DNA from: DATJBC01 sp035515515
GTDB lineage: Bacteria > Actinomycetota > Acidimicrobiia > Acidimicrobiales > UBA8190
DNA: 8,623 nucleotides
Direction of reading: 5' to 3'
NCBI GenBank assembly: GCA_035515515.1
Contig: DATJBC010000300.1
Coordinates: 1-8,623 of the forward strand
The notes below the pieces were generated by a model. That model saw only the letters and a list, made by a program, of their open reading frames with translations, was not told the origin of the DNA and searched no databases. Position numbers and translations under genes: made by a program. This document shows positions 1 through 7,789 of the stretch, in pieces; position 1 is the stretch's first letter; each line of letters opens with the position of its first letter.

Positions 1-1
1 C

Positions 2-67
2 CTCCAGGCCCAGGACCGCGAGCTCGAGCGGATCCTGAGCCTCCTGCGGCCCTCGGCGCCCACGTGA
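2..67 (+). CDS. C-terminal end of an unidentified protein (partial)
   Basis: Only the last 21 codons are present, ending in TGA at 65-67; the start lies left of the window. The peptide LQAQDRELERILSLLRPSAPT is charged and leucine-rich with heptad-like spacing, as in a C-terminal helix or short coiled coil. G/C dominates the third codon positions of this frame, which supports coding. It runs toward the oxidase gene that ends at 99 on the other strand, so the two are convergent. The fragment is too short to assign a family or function. Confidence 0.5.
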   Translation, partial: LQAQDRELERILSLLRPSAPT

Positions 68-79
68 GCGCCCCCGGGG

Positions 80-96
80 CCCGCCGCGGCGGCGGG
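80..96. terminator. Possible hairpin terminator between convergent genes
   Basis: Positions 80-86 (CCCGCCG) pair perfectly with 90-96 (CGGCGGG) around a 3-nt loop. The hairpin sits in the 31-bp gap between a plus-strand stop at 67 and a minus-strand stop at 99, where a bidirectional terminator would be useful. There is no U-tract on either side. In sequence this GC-rich, short perfect stems also arise by chance, so position is the main support. Confidence 0.3.
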
Positions 97-98
97 GG

Positions 99-1232
99 TC
101 AGCCCGCCAGGCGCCCGAGCCCGTAGGGGGGCGCCGCGCCCCCCAGGACGCCGGCGGCCACCAGCGCCCCCGAGTAGGGCCCCAGGGCGAGCCCGTTGGC
201 CCCGTGCCCGCTGCAGACGTGCACGTTGGCCCACCCCGGCACCGCGCCCAGCAGCGGACGGTCGTCGGCGCTCACCGGGCGCAGGCCCACACGCACCTCC
301 GACACCGTGGCCTCGGCCAGGCCCGGGGCGATGGCCGCGCACTCGCGCAACAGGTCGCGCACGCCTGCCACCGTGGGCCGCGTGTCGAACCCGGCCTCGG
401 CCTCGAAGGTGCCCCCGCACGCCACCCGGCCGCCGCGCCAGGGCACGAGGTAGAAGTTGAAGATGGGCTGGACGATGGGCCACCCGCCGGTGTCGGGCTG
501 CGCCCGGCCCTCCGGCACGACGACGTGGACGATCTGTCCCTTGGTGGGGGCGACGGGCAGCGCCACGCCGAGCCAGCTCCCCGCGGCGGCGGTCCACGCC
601 CCGCCGGCCAGCACCACGGACCCGCACGCCAGCACGCCGTCGTCGGTGCGCACCGACGACGCGCGGTCGCCCCGGCGCTCGATGCCGACGGCCTCGGTGT
701 CCACCAGCCGCACGCCCCGCCGGTCCGCCGCGCCGCGCAACGCCGCGCTGAGCCGCCGCCCGTCGAGGCGGGCGGCAGCGGGGCTGTAGAGGGCCCGCCA
801 CGGCGGCGCCAGGGCGGGAAAGCGCCCTCGCGCCTCGGCCGCGGTGATCTCGGACACGCCCGGGCTGCGGCGCAGGACCACGTCGCGCACCTCCGAGAAC
901 CACGGGTCCTCGTGCTCGGCCAGCGCCAGCACGAGGGACCCGCACGCGGCGTAGGTGTCGGGCCCGGCGTCCACGCCCTCCTCGCCCAGGCGGGCCACGA
1001 GCTGCCGCAGGTGGTCGGCGGCGCCGGTGGCGAAGGCGAACCACTCCTCGTCGGGGTCGTGGAGCGTCTCGGGTGACACGATGCCGGCCCCGGCGTCCGA
1101 GGCGCGCCCCGGATGCGACGCGTCCACCAGCACGACCTCGGCCCCCGCGCAGGCGAGCTCGTAGGCGGTGGCGCTCCCCACCAGGCCGCCCCCCACCACC
1201 ACGACGTCCGCGCTCACCGGCCGGCGATTCAC
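99..1232 (-). CDS. FAD-dependent oxidoreductase, DAO family (glycine/D-amino-acid oxidase-like)
   Basis: Predicted flavoenzyme of the DAO superfamily (DadA, glycine oxidase, sarcosine oxidase), which oxidises the C-N bond of amino acids or secondary amines in the cytoplasm. About 377 aa, a normal length. Visible motifs: an N-terminal Rossmann FAD-binding segment VVVGGGLVGSATAYELA (residues 11-27), an acidic end of strand 2 (VLVDA, 34-38), the GRASDAGAGIVSP segment (42-54) typical near the flavin, PVAPTKGQ (226-233), the LAGGAW block (208-213), and a C-terminal GLRPVSADDRPLLG plus GHGANGL (316-348) closing the FAD site. The GTG start at 1232 overlaps the upstream stop as GTGA (1229-1232), implying translational coupling; a second GTG at 1217 would remove five residues. 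The open frame continues upstream to 1556, but that part is Arg/Pro-rich and lies inside the monooxygenase gene. The substrate cannot be assigned. It is the last gene of a three-gene operon. Confidence 0.88.
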   Translation of the reverse strand: MNRRPVSADVVVVGGGLVGSATAYELACAGAEVVLVDASHPGRASDAGAGIVSPETLHDPDEEWFAFATGAADHLRQLVARLGEEGVDAGPDTYAACGSLVLALAEHEDPWFSEVRDVVLRRSPGVSEITAAEARGRFPALAPPWRALYSPAAARLDGRRLSAALRGAADRRGVRLVDTEAVGIERRGDRASSVRTDDGVLACGSVVLAGGAWTAAAGSWLGVALPVAPTKGQIVHVVVPEGRAQPDTGGWPIVQPIFNFYLVPWRGGRVACGGTFEAEAGFDTRPTVAGVRDLLRECAAIAPGLAEATVSEVRVGLRPVSADDRPLLGAVPGWANVHVCSGHGANGLALGPYSGALVAAGVLGGAAPPYGLGRLAG

Positions 1233-2263
1233 GGGGCGCCGCGCAGGTGGGCGACGACGTCGGCGGCGGGGGCGTCGCGGGCGTGACGGCAGCCCTGCCC
1301 GGCCCACAGGCTCATGCGCTCGGCGTCGCCCGCGGCCGCGGCCGCCGCCCGCAGGGGACGGGTGGCGTTGTTGACCTCGGGATAGGCGGGGGGCGCGTCG
1401 CGGTGGGCGCGCACGAAGGCGTTGACGAGGCCCCGCGCCGGCCGGCCGCTGAAGGCGCGCGTGACCGTCGTGTCGGTGAAGCGGGGGTCGGCCAGGGCGG
1501 CTTTGTACACGGGGTGGGCGCCGCTCTCGGGGCACCGCAGGAACGCCGTGCCGCACTGGACGGCGACGGCGCCGGCAGCCTGTGCCGCCCGGGCCGCCTC
1601 GGGGCCCATGATCCCTCCCGCCGCCAGCAGCGGGAGCGCGCTGACGGAGGCCACGGCGCGCAGGAGGTCGAACAGGTCGCGTTCGGCGCCACGCCGCACG
1701 TCGTTGACGAACGTGCCCCGGTGGGCGCCCGCCTCGGGCCCCTGGACCGACAGGAAGTCGACGCCCGTCTCCTCGGCCAGGCCCGCCTCGACGGGGTGGG
1801 TGACGGTGACGCCCACGACGGCGCCGCCCCCGCGCAGGGCGGACACGACGCCGGCGGGCGGGCAGCCGAAGGTGAAGCTCACCACCGGGGGCGGCGCGGC
1901 CACCAGGACGTCGACCTTGGCCCCCCAGTCGTCGTCGTCCCAGCGCGCCTCGCCCAGCTCCGTCCCCACCGCCGCCGCGTCGGCGGAGAGCGACGACAGA
2001 TAGGCCGACACCGCGGCCGGGTCGCCGGCCGGCGCCCCGGGGACGAAGACGTTCACGCCGAAGGGCTCGCCCGTCGCGGCGCGCACCGTGTCGATCTCGG
2101 CCTGCATGGCCCCGGCGCTCTTGTACCCTGCCGCCAGGAAGCCCAGCGCCCCGGCGCCGGCCGCCGCCACCACGAGCTCGGGCGTGGAGGGGCCCCCGGC
2201 CATGGGAGCCACCACCACGGGGCCGGCCAGCAGCGCACGGAACCGGTCGCCGGGCACGGCCAT
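1229..2263 (-). CDS. Nitronate monooxygenase family FMN enzyme (2-nitropropane dioxygenase-like)
   Basis: A 344-aa TIM-barrel flavoprotein of the nitronate monooxygenase/2-nitropropane dioxygenase family, which uses FMN and O2 to oxidise alkyl nitronates such as propionate 3-nitronate to carbonyl products. Family signatures in order: VVVAPMAGGPSTPEL (16-30), GALGFLAAGYKSA (38-50), FGVNVFVPG (68-76), SFTFGCPP (129-136), QGPEAGAHRGTF (174-185) with His181 at the position of the catalytic histidine, PLLAAGGIMG (211-220) for FMN phosphate, GTAFLRCPESGAHPVYKAAL (238-257), FSGRPARGLVNAF (271-283) and the C-terminal LWAGQG (319-324). This set resembles class I nitronate monooxygenases. The usual AGGH before the catalytic His reads AGAH here. 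The ATG at 2263 has no clear Shine-Dalgarno; the gene begins 18 bp after the OB-fold gene ends and overlaps the oxidase gene by 4 nt. Related members include enoyl reductases and quinone reductases, so the nitronate activity is a family-level call. Confidence 0.9.
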   Translation of the reverse strand: MAVPGDRFRALLAGPVVVAPMAGGPSTPELVVAAAGAGALGFLAAGYKSAGAMQAEIDTVRAATGEPFGVNVFVPGAPAGDPAAVSAYLSSLSADAAAVGTELGEARWDDDDWGAKVDVLVAAPPPVVSFTFGCPPAGVVSALRGGGAVVGVTVTHPVEAGLAEETGVDFLSVQGPEAGAHRGTFVNDVRRGAERDLFDLLRAVASVSALPLLAAGGIMGPEAARAAQAAGAVAVQCGTAFLRCPESGAHPVYKAALADPRFTDTTVTRAFSGRPARGLVNAFVRAHRDAPPAYPEVNNATRPLRAAAAAAGDAERMSLWAGQGCRHARDAPAADVVAHLRGAP

Positions 2264-2281
2264 CGCCCGAACGCTACGAGG

Positions 2282-2638
2282 TCAGGGCTCGAAGCGGTAG
2301 AAGGGCTGCCAGAGGAAGAGGCTGCGCCCGTTGTCCTGGGCCGTCGCTTCGACCGTGCAGCGCACGCCGGGGCGCATCCCCGGCACGGCCCGGGGCCCGC
2401 CGAACACGAGCGGGATCTGCCCCGTGCCGTCGTCGAGCCGGCACACGAACGCGCAGGTGCCGCGCCAGCGCATGACCTCGGCCTCCACGATCGTCCCGCT
2501 GGCCACGAGCCGCTGGCGGGGGGAGAGGTCGGCGATGCGCCGGCACACCGGCCGGCCGCCCCACTGCTGCACCGTGTCCGGCTCCCGCGGCGCCACACGC
2601 GCCCGGCGAGCGCCTCGCTCGGGAGCGGGAGGGGCCAT
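2282..2638 (-). CDS. Small OB-fold nucleic-acid-binding domain protein
   Basis: A 118-aa protein. The first ~30 residues are Arg/Ala/Pro-rich and probably disordered. Residues ~33-116 look like one OB-fold: RLVASGTIVEAEV (43-55), TCAFVCRLDDGTGQIPLVFGG (61-81), where the DDGTG turn followed by a hydrophobic strand is characteristic, then GMRPGVRCTVEATAQDNG (87-104) and LFLWQPFYRFEP (107-118). This pattern resembles the short OB-fold proteins common in actinobacteria, whose function is not established. No signal peptide or membrane segment is seen. The ATG at 2638 has no good Shine-Dalgarno. It is the first gene of the minus-strand operon and is divergent from the Kdp operon, so it lies next to the candidate KdpE operator. 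Nucleic-acid binding is assumed from the fold only. Confidence 0.75.
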   Translation of the reverse strand: MAPPAPERGARRARVAPREPDTVQQWGGRPVCRRIADLSPRQRLVASGTIVEAEVMRWRGTCAFVCRLDDGTGQIPLVFGGPRAVPGMRPGVRCTVEATAQDNGRSLFLWQPFYRFEP

Positions 2639-2660
2639 GGGGCCATCCTGGCGGGCCAGC

Positions 2661-2710
2661 CCTTAACGGGTTCTCAAGAGGGCGGCGACCGCCTCAACGA
2701 TCCCTAAACG
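2661..2710. promoter_or_regulatory. Candidate OmpR/KdpE-type operator: two pairs of 11-bp-spaced half-sites
   Basis: Four related 8-mers lie in direct orientation: CCTTAACG (2661-2668), TCTCAAGA (2672-2679), CCTCAACG (2692-2699) and CCTAAACG (2703-2710). The starts within each pair are 11 bp apart, and the two pairs are offset by 31 bp, about three helical turns. On the other strand three of the four read CGTTNAGG. OmpR/PhoB-family dimers typically bind tandem direct repeats with about 11-bp periodicity. The cluster is the only clearly A/T-containing island nearby and lies between a divergent gene (start 2638) and the operon that encodes KdpE (start 2758). Binding by this KdpE, and control of both directions, is inference. 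Confidence 0.5.
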
Positions 2711-2742
2711 GCGGGTCCCCGGCGCCCGGGCGGGGGCCGGCG

Positions 2743-2757
2743 TGAGACGATCTGCCC
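2743..2757 (+). promoter_or_regulatory. Possible extended -10 element with leaderless start for the kinase gene
   Basis: TGA followed by GACGAT (2743-2751) resembles an extended -10 (TGN plus a TANNNT-like hexamer). It ends 6 nt before the GTG at 2758, a distance that would place transcription start at or next to the start codon. Leaderless mRNAs with this layout are common in actinobacteria, and no Shine-Dalgarno is visible upstream of the GTG. No -35 match exists at the standard spacing, which would be compatible with an activator-dependent promoter using the upstream repeats. The hexamer match is weak. Confidence 0.25.
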
Positions 2758-4229
2758 GTGCGCATGCGGGTGGCGGGCTCCGTCGTCGGGGTCCTCGTGT
2801 CGGTCGGCCTGGGGGCGGCCATGGTCCCGCTGCGGGCCCATCTCGACATCGCCACCACGGCCCTCGTGCTCGTCGTCCCCGTGGTGGCGGGGGTGGTCAC
2901 GGGCGGCTTCGTGGCCGGCCTGGTGAGCGTCGTCGCCGGGTTCTTGGTCTACGACTTCGCCTTCATCCCGCCCTACTACACCCTCACCGTGGGGGCGGCG
3001 CGCAACTGGGCGCCGCTCGGGGTCTACGTCGTCGTCATGGCGATGCTGTCCCGCGTGGTCGCCACCCTCGACGAGACCCGGCAGGCGTCGAACGCCCGCG
3101 CCGCCGATGCCCGCCGGCTGTTCGAGCTGTCGGAGACGCTCATGGTGGAGCGGCCCCTGGCCGAGCTGGGCCAGACCATCGTGGACGCCGTGCGCCAGCG
3201 GCTCGCGCTGGCGGGGGCCACCCTGCTCGTGTCGACGCCCGGGGGCCTGGAACCGCTGGCGGTGTCGGGCCAGCCCGTCCCCGAGGCCGAGCTCGCCGAC
3301 CTGCGGGCGGGCACCCGGGCGCCGGTGCACCTCAGCACGGGGGCCCCGGGGGCGTCCGCGCACATCCTCGCCCTCGCCGCGGCCGGCCGCCCGGTCGGGC
3401 TGCTCGTCCTCGTGGGGTCGGTGAGCGACGCCACCCGGAGGGAGCTGTTGCCCACGATCGCCAACCACCTGGCGCTCGCCCTCGAGCGGGCACAGCTGCG
3501 CGAACAGGCGCGGCGGGCGGAGATCCTGGAGGAGACCGACCGGTTGCGCCAGGCGCTCGTGGGTGCCGTCTCCCACGACCTGCGCACGCCACTGTCGGCC
3601 ATCAAGCTGGCGGCGTCGACGCTCCTCGACCTCACCGACGCGGTGCCCGAGCGCGACAAGCACGAGCTCTACGAGCTCATCGACGTCCAGGCCGACCGCC
3701 TGTCACGGCTGATCGCCAGCCTGCTCGACATGACCCGGCTCGAGGCCGGCGTCCTGCAGGTCGAGCGGGCGCCGTGGGCGGTGCTCGACCTGGTGGGCGA
3801 GGCCACCGCGGCGGTCCGCCCGCTGCTCCAGCACCACCGGGTCGACGTGGAGCTGCCCGAGGACCTCCCCCTCGTCGACGTGGACCACCTCCTCGTCGGC
3901 CAGGTGCTCACCAACCTCCTGGAGAACGCCCAGCGCCACGCGCCCGAGGGCACGTCGATCCGGATCACCGCCGCCGCGCCGGGGCCCGAGGTCTGCGTGG
4001 CGGTCGAAGACGAGGGCCCCGGCGTCGCCCCCGCGGAGCGCCGGTCGGTGTTCGAGAGCTTCGTGCGGTTCGACACGGGCGGCCGGGCGGGCCTGGGGCT
4101 CGCGCTGTGCAAGGCGTTCATCGAGGCGCACGGCGGGCGCATCTGGGTCGAGGCGGCCGCCGGGGGCGGAGCGCGCTTCGTCTTCACCGTGCCGCGCGCC
4201 CTGGCGGAGACCGGCTCGCGGGCGTCGTG

Positions 4230-4230
<1 letters not shown>
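2758..4230 (+). CDS. kdpD: Membrane sensor histidine kinase equal to the C-terminal half of KdpD
   Basis: A 490-aa kinase expected to autophosphorylate and pass phosphate to the KdpE encoded next to it. Residues ~7-101 hold four hydrophobic segments (about 7-25, 32-50, 52-66, 86-101) with the KdpD-like FAFIPPYYTLTV (67-78), i.e. a DUF4118 membrane domain. Residues ~115-245 match the GAF-like linker. HisKA has the H-box VSHDLRTPLSAIKLA (271-285), phosphoacceptor His273. HATPase has the N-box LTNLLENAQRHAP (384-396), VEDEGPGV (416-423), FESFVRF (432-438) and GLGLALCKAF (445-454). The N-terminal KdpD ATP-binding and UspA domains of standard KdpD (894 aa in E. coli) are absent; they occur as a separate gene at 4919. 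The GTG start at 2758 gives an N-terminus directly at the first membrane helix; ATG 2764 is an alternative. The stop overlaps the kdpE start. The kinase core and membrane domain are clear; whether potassium or osmotic stress is the signal is inferred. Confidence 0.92.
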
Positions 4231-4918
<688 letters not shown>

Positions 4919-4922
<4 letters not shown>

Positions 4923-6124
4923 GCACCACCACCCCCCCGGACCTCCCCGTGGGTGGCGCCGCCCGGTCGGTGTCCGGTCCCTCGGACGTGGCCGACAGCG
5001 TCGAGGAGGCCGGGCACTTCCGCATCTACCTCGGCTCGGCCGCCGGCGTGGGCAAGACCTACGCCATGTTGAGCGAGGGACGACGGCGCATGCAACGCGG
5101 CACCGACGTGGTCATCGGCTTCGTGGAGTGCCACGGCCGCGCCCTCACCGAGGAGTGCGTGGGCGATCTCGAGGTGGTGCCGCGCAAGGAGGTCGCCTAC
5201 CGGGGGACGGTGTTCGAGGAGATGGACGTCGACGCCGTGCTCCGGCGCCACCCCAAGGTCGCCCTCGTCGACGAGCTGGCCCACACCAACGTCCCGGGGT
5301 CGGGCCGCAACGACAAGCGCTGGCAGGACGTGTTCGAGCTGCTGGAGGCGGGCATCGACGTCATCACCACCGTCAACATCCAGCACCTGGAGAGCATCGC
5401 CGACGCCGTCGAGCGCATGACCGGCACCAAGGTACGCGAGCGCGTGCCGGACTGGGTGGTGCGCAAGGCCGATCAAATCGAGCTCGTGGACTCCTCCCCG
5501 GAGTCGCTGCGCCGGCGCATGCTGCACGGCAACATCTACCCGCAGGAGAAGGTGCCCCAGGCCCTCACCCATTTCTTCCGCACCGACAACCTCATCGCCC
5601 TGCGGGAGCTGGCGCTGCGCTTCCTGGCGGACGAGACCGAGGAGGAGCTCCTCGAGCATCTCCAGCACCACGAGTTCAACGTCCTGTGGGAGACGACGGA
5701 GCGGATCATGGTGGGTGTCACCACGGCGGCGGGCACCGACGCCATCATCCGCCGGGCGGCCCGCATGGCGGCGCGCATCAAGGCCGACCTGCACGTGGTG
5801 CACGTGACGGGCGGCGACCGCCCGGTGGACGGCGACCGGGTGGCCGTCTTGCGCCAGGTGGCCTCCGACGTGGGCGCGCAGTGGCACGAGGAGCAGGCCG
5901 ACGACCCCGGGGCCGCCCTCATGGACTTCGCCCGGCGCCACCAGATCACCCAGATCGTCCTGGGCTCGAGCCAGCGCAGCCGCTGGCAGGAGCTCATGGG
6001 GGGCGGGTCGATCGTGCGCAAGGTCCAGCGCCTGGCGGGCTCCGAGGACATCGACGTCCACATCATCGCCCGGCGCCGGATGCCCGAGGAGCCCGGCGCG
6101 CCGGCCGCCCCCGAGCTCGAGTGA
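4919..6124 (+). CDS. kdpD: Stand-alone KdpD N-terminal sensor: KdpD ATP-binding domain plus UspA domain
   Basis: A 401-aa soluble protein matching the N-terminal half of KdpD. After a ~30-residue variable leader, the KdpD domain starts at FRIYLGSAAGVGKTYAML (34-51), a Walker A with Lys46-Thr47, followed by VVIGFVECHGR (64-74), KVALVDELAHTNVPGSG (113-129, Walker B-like), RWQDVFELLEAGIDVITTVN (134-153) and NIQHLES (153-159). A universal stress domain spans ~262-385, with IMVGVTT at its start and IVLGSSQRSRWQELMGGGSI (346-365) near its nucleotide-binding loop. No membrane helix and no kinase core follow: the protein ends where the DUF4118 segment of normal KdpD would begin. In full-length KdpD these domains modulate the kinase/phosphatase balance, and in S. 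aureus the USP domain binds c-di-AMP. Here they must act in trans, presumably on the kinase encoded at 2758. Free-standing KdpD N-terminal proteins are known from some cyanobacteria and Deinococcus. ATGA overlap with kdpE upstream, GTGA overlap with the methyltransferase downstream. Confidence 0.93.
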
Positions 6125-6948
6125 CCCCCGCGCCACGCCCCCGGGGGGCGCCGGCAGCCGGGGGGTCGTGGGACCCCGCCCAGTACAACCGGTTCGCCGC
6201 CCAGCGGGAGCAGCCGTTCTGGGACCTGCGGGCCTTGCTGGAGGACGCCCCCGCCCCGCGCCTCGCCGACCTGGGGTGCGGGGACGGCCGGCTGACGGCC
6301 GCCCTGCACCGGCGCCTGGGCGCCGCCGCCACCATCGGCGTCGACTCGTCGCCCGCCATGCTGGCCGAGGCCGCCGCCCACGCGGGCCACGGCCTCGCCT
6401 TCGTCGAGGGCGACATCGCCTCCTTCGACGACACCGTCGCCCCCGGCAGCCTCGACGTCGTGTTCTCCAACGCCGCGCTGCAGTGGGTCCCCGACCACCG
6501 CGGCGTCCTGGGCCGCTGGCGCCGGACGCTGGCACCGGCGGGGCAGCTGGCCGTCCAGATGCCGAGCAACGCCGACCACGCCTCGCACCGGCTGTCGCGG
6601 CACCTGGGCGAGGAGTGGCTGGGGGCGGCCGCGCCCGCCGACCCCGTGGACGCGCACGTGCTCGCCCCCGAGGCCTACGCGCAGATGCTCCACGACCTCG
6701 GCTTCGCACGTCAGCACGTGCGCCTCCAGGTCTACGGCCACCTGCTGTCGTCGCCGGCCGAGGTCGTGGAGTGGGTGAAGGGGACCTCCTTGACCCGCTT
6801 CCAGGCGGCCATGGGCGCCGAGGACTTCGGGCGATTCGTGGAGGAGTACCGGCGCCGGCTGGTGGCAGAGCTCGGTGCGCAGGGGCCGTACTTCTACGCC
6901 TTCAAGCGCATCCTGCTGTGGGGCCGACTCCCCGCCCGGGACTCCTGA
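6121..6948 (+). CDS. tam: Trans-aconitate 2-methyltransferase-like SAM methyltransferase
   Basis: A 275-aa class I SAM-dependent methyltransferase close to Tam, which methylates trans-aconitate, an inhibitor of aconitase formed from cis-aconitate, in the cytoplasm. Tam-like segments: SWDPAQYNRFAAQREQPFWD (16-35), SAM-binding motif I LADLGCGDGRLT (48-59), IGVDSSPAMLAEA (72-84), FVEGDIASF (94-102), VVFSNAALQWVPDH (113-126), LAVQMPSNADHASHRL (143-158) and a C-terminal VVEWVKGTSLTRF (215-227). E. coli Tam is 252 aa; the extra length is mainly a ~15-residue N-terminal Pro/Ala/Gly leader. The GTG start at 6121 overlaps the preceding stop (GTGA, 6121-6124), so the gene is translationally coupled to the Kdp sensor genes. 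The upstream part of the same open frame, back to 5128, is an Arg/Gly/Pro-rich shadow. The link to Kdp signalling is unexplained. The fold is certain, the substrate likely but not proven. Confidence 0.85.
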   Translation: MTPAPRPRGAPAAGGSWDPAQYNRFAAQREQPFWDLRALLEDAPAPRLADLGCGDGRLTAALHRRLGAAATIGVDSSPAMLAEAAAHAGHGLAFVEGDIASFDDTVAPGSLDVVFSNAALQWVPDHRGVLGRWRRTLAPAGQLAVQMPSNADHASHRLSRHLGEEWLGAAAPADPVDAHVLAPEAYAQMLHDLGFARQHVRLQVYGHLLSSPAEVVEWVKGTSLTRFQAAMGAEDFGRFVEEYRRRLVAELGAQGPYFYAFKRILLWGRLPARDS

Positions 6949-6950
6949 GC

Positions 6951-6995
6951 CCGTCGGTCCCGACGCGGTCGGTCCTGGTCCGGTCGGTCCTCGTC
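6951..6995. repeat. Three tandem 15-bp units
   Basis: CCGTCGGTCCCGACG (6951-6965), CGGTCGGTCCTGGTC (6966-6980) and CGGTCGGTCCTCGTC (6981-6995) lie end to end; the last two differ at one position and the first is more degenerate. They share a CGTCGGTCC/GGTCGGTCC core. The array starts 3 bp after the methyltransferase stop and fills half of the 90-bp convergent gap. It looks like replication-slippage microduplication in noncoding DNA. Because 15 is a multiple of three it could also extend a reading frame, but no gene supports that here. Confidence 0.75.
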
Positions 6996-7003
6996 CTCCC
7001 GGG

Positions 7004-7027
7004 GGCGGGCGGGGGCCTCAGCCCGCC
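7004..7027. terminator. Hairpin between convergent operons, possible bidirectional terminator
   Basis: GGCGGGC (7004-7010) pairs perfectly with GCCCGCC (7021-7027) around a 10-nt loop. It lies between the methyltransferase stop at 6948 and the glycosyltransferase stop at 7039 on the other strand. No U-tract follows in either direction, so this would be a non-canonical, stem-only terminator; GC richness makes a chance stem possible. Confidence 0.4.
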
Positions 7028-7038
7028 ACGAGGGAGCC

Positions 7039-7734
7039 CTAGCCCGGCGCCGGGTGGCGCGCCGCGCGCCGCGACAGCGAGCGCCGGAAGAGGCGCTTCA
7101 AGGTGGCCTTGGTGCCCGGCCACCGCACCAGGGTCGTGTTGCCGATGCGATCGCGGTACTCGATGCGGATCTCGCTCACCCGGCAGCCCGCCCGCGCCGG
7201 CCACAGCAGCAGGTCCACGGGGAACGCCGCGATGGAGGTGTCCCAGTCGAACTCGTCGATGAGGCTGCGCCGGTAGGCGCGCTGGCCGGTGTGCACGTCG
7301 AGGAGGCGGCGCCGGGTACGGACGCTGGCGATGACGTTGAAGGCGATGTTGGCGAACCAGTTGGGCAGGGGCATCGTCTTGGGCGGCCGCCGCCCCAGCC
7401 GGTCGGTGCCGGCCACGTCGTCGCCGTCCCTGATGCGCCTGACGAGCTCGGGGTAGACCTCGGCCGGGTAGGTGTCGTCGGCGTCGACGCTGACGACGAT
7501 GGGGCGCTCCGGCGCCTGCAGGGCGGCCAGCAGGGCGGGCGCCGGCCCACCCGGGGGCTCCCGGATCACGCGGGCGCCGAGCCGGGCGGCGATCTCGGGG
7601 GTGGCGTCCGACGAGCCGTCGACGACGATGACCTCGGCGCCGGGCAAGGTGGCCTGGGCGTCGCCGATCACCTTGGCGATGGCCCCCTCCTCGTTGAGCG
7701 TGATCATCACCACCGACACGTCGGCATAGTCCAT
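7039..7734 (-). CDS. Family 2 glycosyltransferase, DPM1-like (first of two tandem paralogues)
   Basis: A 231-aa GT-A fold transferase expected to move a sugar from a nucleotide donor to a lipid or cell-surface acceptor. Seen: the N-terminal strand DVSVVMITLNEEG (5-17), VIVVDGSSDATPEIA (35-49), REPPGGPAPALLAAL (58-72), the metal-binding DXD in DADDTYP (84-90), GTDRLGRR (109-116), DVHTGQRAYRRSLIDEFDWD (146-165), FPVDLLLWPARAGCRVSEI (171-189) and IEYRDRIGNTTL (191-202). The GESKL-type motif usual near this C-terminal point in related enzymes reads GNTTL. No membrane helix is seen, so it may work as a soluble or peripheral enzyme. ATG 7734 is chosen because a perfect AGGAGG lies 11 nt upstream; GTG 7773, 13 codons earlier and 16 bp after the upstream gene, is the alternative. 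It is roughly two-thirds identical by eye to its neighbour at 7790-8509. Donor and acceptor cannot be named. Confidence 0.85.
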   Translation of the reverse strand: MDYADVSVVMITLNEEGAIAKVIGDAQATLPGAEVIVVDGSSDATPEIAARLGARVIREPPGGPAPALLAALQAPERPIVVSVDADDTYPAEVYPELVRRIRDGDDVAGTDRLGRRPPKTMPLPNWFANIAFNVIASVRTRRRLLDVHTGQRAYRRSLIDEFDWDTSIAAFPVDLLLWPARAGCRVSEIRIEYRDRIGNTTLVRWPGTKATLKRLFRRSLSRRAARHPAPG

Positions 7735-7745
7735 CGGGCCCTGTC

Positions 7746-7751
7746 CCTCCT
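7746..7751 (-). promoter_or_regulatory. Perfect AGGAGG ribosome binding site
   Basis: AGGAGG on the minus strand lies 11 nt before ATG 7734. It is the only consensus Shine-Dalgarno noted in front of a gene in this window and decides the start of the first glycosyltransferase in favour of 7734. The spacing is on the long side, and if translation began at GTG 7773 these bases would encode Glu-Glu-Gly. Confidence 0.45.
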
Positions 7752-7789
7752 CGTCGTCGCCCCCGTGTGGCACGGCGCGATGCCGTTCC

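Noticed and set aside
1233..1556. N-terminal extension of the FAD oxidase back to 1556
   Set aside because: The added 108 residues are Arg/Pro-rich, overlap the monooxygenase gene, and the Rossmann motif that normally sits at the N-terminus would be pushed to residue ~120.
1073..2707. Long 544-codon plus-strand open frame over the oxidase, monooxygenase and OB-fold genes
   Set aside because: Its translation is Arg/Gly/His/Pro-rich without domains and lies antisense to three genes with clear family motifs; such frames are expected in very GC-rich DNA.
2742..4229. N-terminal extension of KdpE back to 2742
   Set aside because: The extension is a shifted frame of the kinase gene with Arg/Gly/Pro-rich translation; the receiver domain begins right at ATG 4230.
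5702..6073. c-di-AMP-binding motif in the UspA domain, as reported for S. aureus KdpD
   Set aside because: The SRSRW-like loop is present, but I could not align the specific c-di-AMP contact residues with confidence, so no ligand is claimed.
5128..6120. N-terminal extension of the methyltransferase back to 5128
   Set aside because: It is a shifted frame inside the KdpD N-terminal gene, with no domain; the GTG at 6121 gives a normal Tam length.
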